Shown: piece after piece, positions 16,615 to 26,212 of the stretch
How positions within the stretch are numbered: the first letter of the stretch is position 1
Layout of the letters: every line of letters begins with the position of its first letter
Assembly: GCA_944324255.1 (NCBI GenBank)
Contig: CALUVM010000002.1
Coordinates: forward strand, 62,001 to 126,000
Length of the DNA: 64,000 bases
Reading direction: 5' to 3'
From: Candidatus Gastranaerophilales bacterium
GTDB lineage: Bacteria > Cyanobacteriota > Vampirovibrionia > Gastranaerophilales > Gastranaerophilaceae
Position numbers and translations under genes: made by a program
The notes under the pieces: model-generated
The model's database searches: none
What the model was told of the DNA's origin: nothing
Seen by the model: only the letters and a program-made list of their open reading frames with translations

Positions 16615-17283
16615 ATGGGAAGGAATAATTCAGACAGGTTTGAGGTTTCGGGAATAAATCCGTTTTCGGATGCCGAACATGAGAATTTTTTTCTTGCGGA
16701 AGGAGCCAGAATCCTCCCGCCGGAGCCGATGCGCAGGCTGAATGATTATGATTCTCATCTTCTGGAAGAAGATGCTTATAAAGAAGTGTCCGATGATTTT
16801 TTTAAACTTGAGTATAAAATTGCAAGAATTGAAGAAGAGTTAAAAGAACTTGATAACAGAATTCAGTCGGCAAGAGATATCTATGATTATAATCAGATAG
16901 AATCTTTATCAGAAAGAAAAATCCAGCTTAAAGCCGAACGTGAGAACCTTGTTAAAATGTATAATGATATGAGTCTGCCGGCTAAAATAAGTGATGGAAT
17001 TTTAAATCTTTTCGGGAATAAATTTAAAAACAATTTGTCCGTTCTGCAAAAAGCTATAAACTCGTTTTCAGAAGCGTGTATATCTAAGATGCCTAAAAAA
17101 TTTGCTTCTGCTATCGAGCTGAAAAAATCTCTATCAAAACTTGAGAGCATAAATAAAAATGTGGACGAACTTATCGGAATGAATATACCGTACGGTGAAA
17201 ATATTGATAAATATGAACAGCTCTCCAAATACATAATAAGAGCAAATTCTATACAGAGTAATATATCAAAATTTATAAAATAA
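16615..17283 (+). CDS. Coiled-coil orphan protein, 222 aa
   Basis: Not recognised. Residues about 55-120 form a heptad-like charged coiled coil (EELKELDNRIQSARDIYDYN), followed by a more mixed helical region. There is no signal peptide or membrane segment. No Shine-Dalgarno sequence precedes the ATG; a strong -10 box lies 7 nt upstream. A GGAAGG sequence just inside the gene is in the wrong position for this start. It follows the csrA operon but seems to be separately transcribed. Confidence 0.75.
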   Translation: MGRNNSDRFEVSGINPFSDAEHENFFLAEGARILPPEPMRRLNDYDSHLLEEDAYKEVSDDFFKLEYKIARIEEELKELDNRIQSARDIYDYNQIESLSERKIQLKAERENLVKMYNDMSLPAKISDGILNLFGNKFKNNLSVLQKAINSFSEACISKMPKKFASAIELKKSLSKLESINKNVDELIGMNIPYGENIDKYEQLSKYIIRANSIQSNISKFIK

Positions 17284-17285
17284 AA

Positions 17286-17308
17286 AGCGGACTCAATCAG
17301 AATCCGCT
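17286..17308. terminator. Weak terminator hairpin between convergent genes
   Basis: A 6-bp stem, AGCGGA with TCCGCT, and an 11-nt loop, between genes ending at 17283 (+) and 17443 (-). No clear U-run on the plus strand; A-tract upstream gives one on the minus strand. Confidence 0.4.
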
Positions 17309-17442
17309 CTGTAATCTATAACACAATACAAACCATACTTCTATTTAATCTAATAAAGATTTTTTGTGTGAGAAGTATATACTTTTTGTTACAAAATTTT
17401 ACTTTTTAAACGGGTAACAAAACGGGTTTGTATTGAATTTAT

Positions 17443-17856
17443 CTAAGCTTCATTTGCCACAAAAGCGTTCGGCATATGAATTTCAGCTGATGAATAAGTG
17501 TTGAGAGCTTTACCTATATTTATAGGTCTTATGCTCAAAATATTTGTTTCAGGGTTCTGTACTTTCTCTGCAACCGTAAGTCCCGGATTTTCGGTATACT
17601 GGGAAACAGCATTCTTTTCACAGTATGCCATATATTCATCATAAGTTACAGTGCCGTCACCGTTCGCATCCATCTCTGAATTATAATTATCGTCGCCTTC
17701 TTTAGCATATACTCTGTCAGATTGCGTCTGCTCCGCAGCTTTAATTTCAACGGGCTGAGCCGGAGCCATCTCTCTTATTTGTTTGCCGGTATTAAGTGCG
17801 CTCTGTAATAATTGAGAATTTAGCGACATAGAATTCATCTGTATATCGTTAGTCAT
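17443..17856 (-). CDS. EF-hand calcium-binding protein, 137 aa
   Basis: One canonical EF-hand loop, DANGDGTVTYDE, sits near residue 63, with helical flanks (EYMAYCEKN). The rest is Gln/Asn/Ala-rich and unassigned. No signal peptide. The start has AAGGAT. A single EF-hand in a small protein suggests calcium sensing or structural binding, perhaps as a dimer; whether it is exported by another route is unknown. Confidence 0.8.
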   Translation of the reverse strand: MTNDIQMNSMSLNSQLLQSALNTGKQIREMAPAQPVEIKAAEQTQSDRVYAKEGDDNYNSEMDANGDGTVTYDEYMAYCEKNAVSQYTENPGLTVAEKVQNPETNILSIRPINIGKALNTYSSAEIHMPNAFVANEA

Positions 17857-17943
17857 AACTATCCTTTCAATTCTAAACAGTTGATAATCGGAATATATTG
17901 TTATTTTAACACCATTTTGCGTTTTCTCAATCGCTCTAAAGAA

Positions 17944-18957
17944 TTATAAAATACTTTTAAATAGTACATCAGGAGCTATTTTTTTTACTTCATAAATCTT
18001 TAAATTTTTAGCCTGATTAATATCCGTTATATAATCTCCGTCAAAAGCACTAAATCCCGCATTGTCATTGAGGATTTTGGGCGCTATAAACTGATAAATT
18101 TCATCAATCAAACCTTCTTTTAAAAATGCACCTGCCAATTTTCCTCCGCATTCGACAAATACAGAACAAATTCCTTTTTGATACAAGGTTTCTAATACGG
18201 ATTTCAAATCAAGATTTCCTTCTTTTAGAGGGGTATTATCTTTGGATGCAATATAAATTTCACCCTGTTTGTAGATTAGAGCAGTTTTATCAGTTCTTAA
18301 ATCCTTATCTAATATACATTTAAACCGGTGTTCCATGCGAGGATTATCAGCAATAACCGTATTTGCGCTGGTAAGAATACAGTCAAACTCTTTTCTCATT
18401 TTATAAACTTCTTCTCTTGAGCTTGATGAGGTTATCCATTTTGAGGAACCCGTTCTTGAAGCTATTTTACCGTCAAAAGTTGTTGCCGTTTTTAATACAA
18501 CATACGGAAGCTTACGGGTTATGTTTTTTATAAAAACTCTGTTTAAAAATCGGGCTTCTTCTTCCAGAACACCTTCTGTAATTTCAATTCCTGCGGCTTT
18601 TAATTTTTTTATTCCGTCTACTTTGGGATTCGGGTCTTTCATTGCGAAAACAACTTTTTTTATTTTCTTTTCAATAATTAAATCAACGCATGGCGGAGTT
18701 TTTCCGTAATGGGAGCAAGGTTCTAAATTTACATACAAAGTGCCGCCGTCTGCTTCATTATTCTTAAGTTTTAATAAAGCATCTCTTTCAGCATGATTTT
18801 CACCATATTTCTTATGATAACCTTTAGATATAATGTTTCCGTCTTTATTAAGAACAATACATCCCACCATAGGATTTGGCGAAACTTGTCCACGACCTCG
18901 TTTTGCAAGAGCAAAACACATTTTCATATATTTTTCATCAGAATTTTTATTTTTCAT
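17944..18957 (-). CDS. ribD: Riboflavin biosynthesis deaminase/reductase RibD
   Basis: A bifunctional enzyme for the second and third steps of riboflavin synthesis. The N-terminal zinc deaminase has HAERDAL and PCSHYGKTPPC; the C-terminal reductase begins with LKTATTFDGKIASRTG and SKWITSSSSREE. Length 337 is a little short but complete. No other rib genes are adjacent. There is no ribosome site; TATAAT lies exactly 6 nt before the ATG, pointing to leaderless translation. It follows the uracil-DNA glycosylase gene on the same strand. Confidence 0.95.
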   Translation of the reverse strand: MKNKNSDEKYMKMCFALAKRGRGQVSPNPMVGCIVLNKDGNIISKGYHKKYGENHAERDALLKLKNNEADGGTLYVNLEPCSHYGKTPPCVDLIIEKKIKKVVFAMKDPNPKVDGIKKLKAAGIEITEGVLEEEARFLNRVFIKNITRKLPYVVLKTATTFDGKIASRTGSSKWITSSSSREEVYKMRKEFDCILTSANTVIADNPRMEHRFKCILDKDLRTDKTALIYKQGEIYIASKDNTPLKEGNLDLKSVLETLYQKGICSVFVECGGKLAGAFLKEGLIDEIYQFIAPKILNDNAGFSAFDGDYITDINQAKNLKIYEVKKIAPDVLFKSIL

Positions 18958-18963
18958 AATGAC

Positions 18964-18969
18964 ATTATA
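18964..18969 (-). promoter_or_regulatory. -10 box directly upstream of ribD
   Basis: TATAAT on the minus strand with six bases to the ATG at 18957. The -35 region is poor, so this is a partial promoter call based on the same geometry as the other leaderless candidates. Confidence 0.5.
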
Positions 18970-18972
18970 ATT

Positions 18973-19554
18973 TTAAAGTTTATCATATTCCCGTCTTATT
19001 TCCTGAATATCCTGCCACATAAGCCATTTAGGTCCGCCTTTTTCCCGGGTATCGTTTCTTAACAGGTAGGAAGGGTGAAATATTGGCATAAGCTTAGCCC
19101 CGTGTACAATTTCACTGCCCTGAAACCATTGCCCGCGAATTTTTGTTATACCGCCGATATTTCCCAGAATTGATTGAACTGCAACATTTCCGCAAAGCAG
19201 GATTATTTTAGGATGAATTATATCAATCTGGGCTTTTAAATACTCCCAGCACGCTTCTTTCTCTTCGGGAAGCGGGTTTCTATTATCCGGAGGTCTGCAT
19301 TTAAGGGTATTACAGATATAAATATCTTTTCTTGTAAAACCTACGGACGCAAAAATCCTGTCCAGAAGCTGACCGGCTTTGCCGACAAAAGGCTTTCCCT
19401 GCTGATCTTCATAAAATCCGGGTGCTTCTCCTATTAACATAATTTTACTGTTAGGAATCCCGTCGGAAAAAACGATGTTATGTCTGGACTTACTCAACGG
19501 ACACTTCGTACACGCTAAGCACTTTTCTCGTATAGATTCTAATTCTTCGTACAT
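18973..19554 (-). CDS. Uracil-DNA glycosylase, family 4 (iron-sulfur type)
   Basis: Removes uracil from DNA. The motif GEAPGFYEDQQGKPFVGKAG identifies the family 4 active site, with HPSYLLRN at the C-terminal end. Cysteines in CLACTKCPLSKSR and in CNTLKCRPPDNRNPLPEEKEAC supply the [4Fe-4S] ligands. 193 residues is typical. The gene begins 1 nt after the acyl-CoA synthetase gene ends, so it is probably translated by coupling. Confidence 0.93.
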   Translation of the reverse strand: MYEELESIREKCLACTKCPLSKSRHNIVFSDGIPNSKIMLIGEAPGFYEDQQGKPFVGKAGQLLDRIFASVGFTRKDIYICNTLKCRPPDNRNPLPEEKEACWEYLKAQIDIIHPKIILLCGNVAVQSILGNIGGITKIRGQWFQGSEIVHGAKLMPIFHPSYLLRNDTREKGGPKWLMWQDIQEIRREYDKL

Positions 19555-19555
19555 A

Positions 19556-21232
19556 TTATGCCTGAATCAGTTCTTTAACTTTCTTGCGCTGAACTTTCTT
19601 TGTTGCGGTTCTAGGAAGAGCCTGATAAAGTACAGAAATATTAATCGGACGTTTATATGGGGCAAGACGCTTGGACAAACGTTTTACTTCATCTCTCATA
19701 GCATCTTCCAAATCGGTTCCGCTATATTTTTCTTTAACAGAATCCGAAGGAACTACAACCACTGCAATGTCCTCTGTTCCGTCTTTTGCTCCGCCTTCAC
19801 GTGAAACACCGAATACACAAAGCTCGGAGAACATAGGGCTTGTTTCTAATACAGCTTCAACTTCTTCAGGAAAAACCTTTTTTCCGCCTGACAGTACAAT
19901 CATATTTTTGATTCTGCCTGTAATATAAACCCTGCCGTGAGAATCAATTCTGGCTATATCACCGGTGTGGAACCAGCCGTCAGGGTCGATTGCCTCTGCT
20001 GTTAATTCAGGTTGATGGTGATATCCCTTCATTACGGACGGACCTTTTAAAAGCAATTCGCCTGTATCAGGGTCTGTTTTAGCTTCATAGCTCGGAAGAG
20101 GTTTCCCTACAGAGCGTAAATCTCTGTTCTTTTCAATATTCAATGTCGCAATAGGGCTTACTTCTGTTAATCCGTAGGCTTCATATACTTCAATACCGAT
20201 TCTCCTGAAGAACTTAGCGACTTCAAAATCAAAAGGTGCGCCGCCGGACAAACAAGCTCTGAAAGAGCATCCGAAACAATCATGCAAGCGCTTAAACATA
20301 AGCTTCTTAAGCCACCTGTACGGTAAAAACTTAGCTATATGGTATCTTATAGGGAATGTTTCTCTATAGAATTTAGGAGCATTTCTTATTTCTGCTTCAA
20401 GAGCCGTCTTGAGAAGTCTTAAGAATGCCGGAACAAGAACCATAAAGTGAATCCTTTTATCCCGTATAGTGTTTAAAATATCTTTTGGCTTCAGGCTCTT
20501 TGTATAATAGACGGTGTGCCCCATATTGAGGAAAGTCGAAAATCCGACGGTCATTTCAAATAAATGATTCATCGGCAATATGGATAAAACCCTCATATCT
20601 CTGTTTTTAGGGAATATTTCAGCCAGTAAAACCTTCAAATCTTTGAGCTGGGCAAAAATATTTCCGAATGTCGTTTCCACACCTTTTGGCTGACCTGTTG
20701 TTCCTGATGTATAAATAATGAATGCTCTTGAATTTTTAGAACGATGTCTCCATTTACAGGTATAATTCAAAGGCAAGGTGTAAATGCTCTGTAATCCGTT
20801 GGATACAGGCTGCTCATCCATTACGATAATATGTTTTATGGAAGGAACCGCTTTTTGAAGCTCAAGAGCTTTATCCATATATGTTTGTGAAACCATCATT
20901 ACAGATGGATTACAATCAGAAAGAATGGAAGTCAATTCATAAATAGTAAGTTTAATATCCAGAGGAACGGTAATCATACCTGCAATAACTGATGCAAACA
21001 CGCAAACGCCATATTCCGGTTTGGATTCGGATAAAATTGCAAGTTTTTCACCCTTCTGTATTTCTAAATCGTTTACAAGATATGCTGCAAGTCTTCTTGA
21101 AAGCAAGCCTAAGCCATCATAAGTTAATTCGCTCCAGCCAAAAGTTGTTTTCATCCCGAGAGCTATTTTACGAGCATATATATTAGTCTTGTCCTCAAGT
21201 AATGATAATACATTACTGCTGCGATCTTTCAT
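19556..21232 (-). CDS. Long-chain acyl-CoA synthetase (AMP-binding)
   Basis: Activates fatty acids via an acyl-AMP. Motifs of the adenylating family are all present: YTSGTTGQPKGVETT, AYGLTEVSPIATLN, GWFHTGDIARID and GRIKNMIVLSGGKKVFPEEVE. The C-terminal Lys is in RTATKKVQRKK. 558 residues. AGGAGGA precedes the ATG. It is first in an operon with the uracil-DNA glycosylase. Chain-length specificity is not readable. Confidence 0.92.
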   Translation of the reverse strand: MKDRSSNVLSLLEDKTNIYARKIALGMKTTFGWSELTYDGLGLLSRRLAAYLVNDLEIQKGEKLAILSESKPEYGVCVFASVIAGMITVPLDIKLTIYELTSILSDCNPSVMMVSQTYMDKALELQKAVPSIKHIIVMDEQPVSNGLQSIYTLPLNYTCKWRHRSKNSRAFIIYTSGTTGQPKGVETTFGNIFAQLKDLKVLLAEIFPKNRDMRVLSILPMNHLFEMTVGFSTFLNMGHTVYYTKSLKPKDILNTIRDKRIHFMVLVPAFLRLLKTALEAEIRNAPKFYRETFPIRYHIAKFLPYRWLKKLMFKRLHDCFGCSFRACLSGGAPFDFEVAKFFRRIGIEVYEAYGLTEVSPIATLNIEKNRDLRSVGKPLPSYEAKTDPDTGELLLKGPSVMKGYHHQPELTAEAIDPDGWFHTGDIARIDSHGRVYITGRIKNMIVLSGGKKVFPEEVEAVLETSPMFSELCVFGVSREGGAKDGTEDIAVVVVPSDSVKEKYSGTDLEDAMRDEVKRLSKRLAPYKRPINISVLYQALPRTATKKVQRKKVKELIQA

Positions 21233-21296
21233 ACTTCCTCCTGATAACCTACACTTTCCACTAACATTATATCAGAAAAACAGCCATCCGGCATGA

Positions 21297-21788
21297 TTAC
21301 GAGTTGTGGTCAACAATTTTTCCTTCCGCAAGTGATTTTTTTACATCAACAACATGCTGATTTGTACTTCCCACCCAGTGTTTTTTATTGTCCAACAGTT
21401 CCTGCACAAACTTGCCTTCACAAACTACATCTATATCTGCAATCTCCGGAATATCTTTAACTTCATCCCATTCATATCCGGTATAAAGCCAGATTGTTTT
21501 TTCAGGCAATTCCTGTCTTATTTTTTTAATAAGCCTGAAAACTTCTTCTCTGTTAAACGGGTGCAAAGGATCCCCGCCGGAGAAAGTTATTCCGGAAATG
21601 TGCGGTTTTTTGAGTGCTTCGAAAAGTTCATTCTCTGCTGCTTCGTCAAACGGAATCCCGCCTGCCACATCCCAGGTAATAGGGTTTTGACATCCATGAC
21701 AGTGATGCAGACATCCTGAAACCCATAATACAACTCTTAATCCATCACCGTTTAGCATATCATCTTTTGTTATATTGTGATAATTCAT
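21297..21788 (-). CDS. nrdG: Anaerobic ribonucleotide reductase activating protein NrdG
   Basis: A radical SAM enzyme that forms the glycyl radical of NrdD. The CxxxCxxC-type cluster motif is in SGCLHHCHGCQNP, followed by FSGGDPLHPFN. The ATG at 21788 follows GGAGGA; an in-frame TTG four codons earlier overlaps that site. NrdD is not adjacent. It implies anaerobic growth. 163 residues. Confidence 0.93.
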   Translation of the reverse strand: MNYHNITKDDMLNGDGLRVVLWVSGCLHHCHGCQNPITWDVAGGIPFDEAAENELFEALKKPHISGITFSGGDPLHPFNREEVFRLIKKIRQELPEKTIWLYTGYEWDEVKDIPEIADIDVVCEGKFVQELLDNKKHWVGSTNQHVVDVKKSLAEGKIVDHNS

Positions 21789-21872
21789 CTCTTCCTCCAA
21801 CTCTGTTCCTTTATTTTACACTAAGAAAATAGTTTGATAAAGTTATTTATTTTTGTAACAGGAATTTATAAA

Positions 21873-21905
21873 AAGCGGGGCGGATGCACTGCATCCGCCC
21901 CGCTT
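21873..21905 (-). terminator. GC-rich palindromic terminator after the phosphorylase gene
   Basis: A perfect 16-bp inverted repeat, AAGCGGGGCGGATGCA with its complement, and T-rich sequence on the minus strand afterwards. Similar in plan to the palindrome after malQ. Confidence 0.85.
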
Positions 21906-21926
21906 AATTAATTCAACACTTTAAGT

Positions 21927-23618
21927 TTATTTGATATTTGAATATGTCCAGGCATCAAATGTCGGTGTTTCTGTAATATTCATTTCTTTTCTCTTTTCGC
22001 CTGCTGAAACATCATCGTGAGCAATCGGAGCGTACAATCTGTTATAGTATTCTATAACCATTCTATCTGAATTGAAGTAAGCTTCAGATGTTCTGATTGC
22101 CTGTCTCATTAATCTTGCCCATTCCTGCTTGTTATTGTAGTAAGTAGGAATAATCTGATTTTCGATGATATCCATCAAGCATTCATGGTCTTTCCAGTGT
22201 CTTTCTTCCCAAGGCATTTCATCGTCAAGACCAGGATATTCAACAGTGTATCCGTTAATGCCGTTAAATGTACCTTCAACAGCCCATCCGTCATAGATAG
22301 AAAGGTGAATAGCACCGTTAGCATTAGCTGACATACCGGAAGTACCTGATGCTTCAAACGGTCTGAGCGGTGTATTTAACCATACGTCAGTACCACGTTT
22401 GAGCATGCCTGATAATTGTAATTCGTATCCAGGAAGTACAACAACATTTTTCAATGTGTGTGAGCGATTAAGAAGTTTGTTAAACATTTCTTTGCCCATA
22501 ACATCATCCGGATGGAATTTACCTGCAAAGATAATCTGGATTTTGTTTTCATCAAGCAATTTGTTGATTCTGTCCTTATCCATCAAGATTAACCATGCAC
22601 GTTTGTAATCTGCAAATCTTCTTGCCCAGGTAATTGTTAATACATCCGGATCAAATCTCTTACCTGCTACGTTTGCAACGTATTTGAAAAGTTCTTGTTT
22701 CATTTCACGTTTAGCAGCAAGAAGTTCATCAAAAGATTTATCTCCATGCATTCTAGGGTCTTGCCAGTAGTGGAGGTTAACAGCATTGGTAATTGCTCTT
22801 ATAGGGCATCTTCCGTCAACCCATTCCCACATTTTGTTAGCAACAAGCCCGTGAAGCTGAGAAACTGCGTTTGCAATTCTGGACATTCTTAAAGCAGCTA
22901 CTGTTAAAGAGAAGTTTTCACCGCCTAATTGAATAGCTGTTTCACGTGTTGCACCGGCAAAGAAGCCGCCTTCAAGAAGTGTATCAACCCAGTGAACTTC
23001 GTTACCTGCTGCAACAGGAGTGTGAGTTGTAAATACTGTTCTCTTTTTAACTTCTTCAAGATTGCCGTTATACTGTCTTAAAAGTTCAAATGCTGCAGGA
23101 AGAGCATGACCTTCGTTCATATGAACAACATCAAACTTATAACCTGCTGCCTGAAGAACTCTTACACCGGCAACACCTAAAACTGTTTCCTGTGCAATTC
23201 TGATTTTTTCATTTCCGTCATAAAGTTTATGAGAAATGCTCTTAGCCCAGTCACTGTTACCTTCAATATCGGTTGTTAATAAATAAACCGGGCATGTTCC
23301 GAATAATTCAGGTTCAACTCTGTAAGCCTTAACCTTAACCTTTTCGCCGAAAGTATCAACATCAACCACAATTCCTGTATCTGTTAAATAATCATAATAT
23401 TTTCTGATGTAAGCTACTTCAACGTTTCCTGAATGGTCGATTCGCTGGTCATAGTAACCGTATGACCATAACATAGTTACACCAACCATCGGCATTTGTA
23501 AGTACCCTGCTGAAAGCATGTGTGAACCTGCTAAAAATCCTAAACCTCCTGAGTATGTGCTCAGAGATTGATCCATTGCTATTTCCATTGAGAAATAGGC
23601 TACATTTGGTAATGTCAT
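21927..23618 (-). CDS. glgP: Alpha-glucan (glycogen) phosphorylase family protein, GT35
   Basis: Expected to release glucose-1-phosphate from glycogen or maltodextrin. The ATG at 23618 opens VAYFSMEIAMDQSLSTYSGGLG, the usual start of the short phosphorylase subfamily, giving 563 residues. HMNEGHALPA and TTHTPVAAGNE are present, and the C-terminal PLP-site block reads EASGTSGMSANANGAIHLS. In active members I know, the position after GTSGM is the lysine that holds pyridoxal phosphate; here it is serine. The fold assignment is firm; catalytic activity is uncertain. AAGG precedes the ATG. The 278-bp region upstream to 23896 is AT-rich and shows nothing certain. Confidence 0.85.
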   Translation of the reverse strand: MTLPNVAYFSMEIAMDQSLSTYSGGLGFLAGSHMLSAGYLQMPMVGVTMLWSYGYYDQRIDHSGNVEVAYIRKYYDYLTDTGIVVDVDTFGEKVKVKAYRVEPELFGTCPVYLLTTDIEGNSDWAKSISHKLYDGNEKIRIAQETVLGVAGVRVLQAAGYKFDVVHMNEGHALPAAFELLRQYNGNLEEVKKRTVFTTHTPVAAGNEVHWVDTLLEGGFFAGATRETAIQLGGENFSLTVAALRMSRIANAVSQLHGLVANKMWEWVDGRCPIRAITNAVNLHYWQDPRMHGDKSFDELLAAKREMKQELFKYVANVAGKRFDPDVLTITWARRFADYKRAWLILMDKDRINKLLDENKIQIIFAGKFHPDDVMGKEMFNKLLNRSHTLKNVVVLPGYELQLSGMLKRGTDVWLNTPLRPFEASGTSGMSANANGAIHLSIYDGWAVEGTFNGINGYTVEYPGLDDEMPWEERHWKDHECLMDIIENQIIPTYYNNKQEWARLMRQAIRTSEAYFNSDRMVIEYYNRLYAPIAHDDVSAGEKRKEMNITETPTFDAWTYSNIK

Positions 23619-23896
23619 AATTCTAACCTTTTTTATGTGTACTACTAAAGGACTATAAAGCCCCCATAAATTTATATCAACAAAATAACATATAATCAAT
23701 ATTTTTATTAAAAATCTAATACTAAAATATTAGACACTCAGACAAAGATGCTCTCAAATTAAGGGTTTCATAAAATGTAAAGAAATGTAAAGAAGTAATA
23801 CTTTAGAATTAGTCCGCTGTAATTATAAGAAAAAATTGTTTTGTAAAAAAGGATTTAATATTCTCTTATGTTACAATTAACAAAAAAGGAGAAAGA

Positions 23897-24736
23897 ATGA
23901 TGTTATCAGGACCGTTTTTAGACAGAAATTGGATGGGGCAAAATCCCGATTATGAAGAATCAGAAATTATTATGCTCGGACTGCCGTTTGACGGAACTGT
24001 TTCATACAGACCCGGTTCACGCTTTGCTCCGGAGCAGATACGACTGGCAAGCTGGGGGCTGGAAGAGTATTCTCCTTATTTTGATAAACACCTAGAAGAT
24101 TGTAATTTCCATGATGCGGGAGATTTGGAGTTTCCTCTAGGTAATACCGTAAAATCTCTTGATTTAATTGAAAAAAATGTTAGTGAAATTTATAAAGACG
24201 GAAAGAAAGTATTTGGTATCGGAGGCGAACACCTTGTAACTTTACCTGAGATAAAAGCTGTATCAAAATTTTACAGTGATTTAGCAGTTGTACATTTTGA
24301 TGCTCATACTGATTTGAGGGAGGAATACTTGGGAGAACCGCTTTCTCATTCTGCCGTTATAAGACATGTTGGAAATATTATAGGTTTTGAAAATATTAAA
24401 CAAATCGGAATCCGTTCCGGCATGAAAGAAGAATTTGACTTAATGAAAAAATATAATACTCAAATTTATGATTACAGTGAATTAGACTGTTTGAGAAAGA
24501 AGAATATTTTTATAACCGTAGATTTGGATGTGCTGGATACTTCAATTATGCCCGGAACAGGAACTCCGGAATGCGGAGGGTTGAAGTTTAACGATCTTAT
24601 CGGATGGTTTAAGTATCTTTCACACTTTAACATCGTCGGGGCAGATGTTGTAGAACTTGCACCGGATTATGATGCATCAGGAGCTTCAACAGCAGTAGCT
24701 ACCAAGGTTATAAGAGAACTTTTAATGACGATTTAG
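23897..24736 (+). CDS. speB: Agmatinase/arginase-family ureohydrolase
   Basis: A manganese ureohydrolase, most likely agmatinase (agmatine to putrescine). Metal ligands are in IGGEH, HFDAHTDLR and ITVDLDVLD, and GSRFAPEQIR is a family signature. 279 residues. AAAGGAG precedes the ATG; a second ATG follows directly. It stands alone and converges with the HNH gene with no gap. Polyamine synthesis is the likely pathway; guanidino substrate specificity is not certain. Confidence 0.9.
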   Translation: MMLSGPFLDRNWMGQNPDYEESEIIMLGLPFDGTVSYRPGSRFAPEQIRLASWGLEEYSPYFDKHLEDCNFHDAGDLEFPLGNTVKSLDLIEKNVSEIYKDGKKVFGIGGEHLVTLPEIKAVSKFYSDLAVVHFDAHTDLREEYLGEPLSHSAVIRHVGNIIGFENIKQIGIRSGMKEEFDLMKKYNTQIYDYSELDCLRKKNIFITVDLDVLDTSIMPGTGTPECGGLKFNDLIGWFKYLSHFNIVGADVVELAPDYDASGASTAVATKVIRELLMTI

Positions 24737-26212
24737 TTATTTCTTTTCCGTCAAATAGCTTTTAAGATTGTCCTGTAAAGACTGTTCATAATGGGTATCG
24801 GAGATGAGGTCTTTGACTTTGTTATTTAAACTTTTAATGTTTTGGGAAATATTTTTCATCTCTTCTTCAAGTTCCATTTTTCTTTTTATATTTTTATCTC
24901 TTGAATCTTTTGTATTTTCCAGTTCTTCATTTTTTTCTGCCATTCTTCGTTCGGATTTTGCAAGGGCTTTTTTACAATAATTTTCTACGTTCACATTTAT
25001 TTTTCCGGCAGAATAATTATACAGAGTTCTGGAAGTTTTAACAGGATAAAATTCAAACTCTGCAGGCAAGCTTCCGTTCAATATATATTGAGAAATCATG
25101 TCCATTTGTTTTTGTGTATTGTAAACCATTTCAGGATGATATTTTATATATTCGCTGTAAGGAATTGATTTTCTTTTCAGATTACATCCTCTGCACATTA
25201 CGATACCATTTAAAAGAGTATCTTTTCCTCCGTTCGATTTTGGGATAATGTGTTCATAGCTTGTCATAGAAGGGGTTATTAAAGATGCAAGGATTGCTCC
25301 GTCTGAATATTTATGGTCTTTTGCATAGACCATAAATGAATCTACTGTTGTAAATGTTTCAGGAACCTGTTCCAATTCTTCAAAAACTTTCCATTTTAAT
25401 TTTTCAAGCCCGTTTTCTTTAAGCGCTTGTTCATATAATTCTTTCATTTTAACCAGATGCTTTTGTGTATCCCTTCCCTCGGCATATATATCGAGGGCAG
25501 TTTCTTTAAGCTCATCGGTTTTTTCTGCAAGGTCAGGACGTTTTGCTGTTATAATATCCTTTATATTTCCGAAATGATAATCCAGCTGTTCTCTTGTTGT
25601 AGCTCTTTGAAGAAAATCTTTCATTTTATGGAATTTGTATATTTCATCCATATTAACAATTTCAGAAAGAGTCTTGCGGGGATATTTTTTTGCATAAATT
25701 TGAAACTGCTCAAAAATATCTTTCTTGTAACCATTCAATCTGTCTTTAAATATTGCAAACCTTTTCATAACAACGGAAGAGCTTCTTAAATAATTCCTTG
25801 AAGCAGCCTGCATATCATATAATATCTTCTTTGCTGCCATATTTGGATTCGGATGTTTTTCATTCACCGGTTCTGAATTTGCAATATCAGCAACTGCTGC
25901 AGCTCTTAGTTCTAAATAATTTTCATCATTATAAATAATTCTGTCCAGTGATAACTTTGGAAACCGTTCAGCAAAGCTTTTTAATAGAATACTTACTTGA
26001 GGGAAATTTTCTGTTAAATTGCTAAAAGCACCTTTTTTTACAGCTGTTGAAAGAGGCTTTGCTACAGCTCCCCAGGCTCTGTCTGCGACTTCAGGGGTTA
26101 TAACTTTCTGTCCGCAGCATGCGCAGGTTATGTTCGGAATCATTTTTATGGCTTTAAAACGCTGCATTGATGTAAAAGCCGGATTTGATTGAACTTTATT
26201 GACTGATAACAT
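24737..26212 (-). CDS. HNH-endonuclease-domain protein, 491 aa
   Basis: The central to C-terminal region has an HNH motif (HIIPKSNGGKDTLLNGIVMCRGCNLKRKS) with the zinc pair MCRGC; a second pair, CACCGQ, lies near residue 31. The rest is helical, and the C-terminus is a long coiled coil (KNEELENTKDSRDKNIKRK). The start MLSVNKVQSNPAFTSM carries the F-T-S tail seen on other orphans here. No methyltransferase or other partner is adjacent, so a restriction or homing role is not supported. It converges with speB with zero gap, and AAGGGAT precedes the ATG. Confidence 0.78.
   Translation of the reverse strand: MLSVNKVQSNPAFTSMQRFKAIKMIPNITCACCGQKVITPEVADRAWGAVAKPLSTAVKKGAFSNLTENFPQVSILLKSFAERFPKLSLDRIIYNDENYLELRAAAVADIANSEPVNEKHPNPNMAAKKILYDMQAASRNYLRSSSVVMKRFAIFKDRLNGYKKDIFEQFQIYAKKYPRKTLSEIVNMDEIYKFHKMKDFLQRATTREQLDYHFGNIKDIITAKRPDLAEKTDELKETALDIYAEGRDTQKHLVKMKELYEQALKENGLEKLKWKVFEELEQVPETFTTVDSFMVYAKDHKYSDGAILASLITPSMTSYEHIIPKSNGGKDTLLNGIVMCRGCNLKRKSIPYSEYIKYHPEMVYNTQKQMDMISQYILNGSLPAEFEFYPVKTSRTLYNYSAGKINVNVENYCKKALAKSERRMAEKNEELENTKDSRDKNIKRKMELEEEMKNISQNIKSLNNKVKDLISDTHYEQSLQDNLKSYLTEKK

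Noticed and set aside
24737-26212. Restriction or homing endonuclease.
   Set aside because: HNH motif is present, but there is no methyltransferase, intron, intein or repeat context; kept as an HNH-domain protein only.
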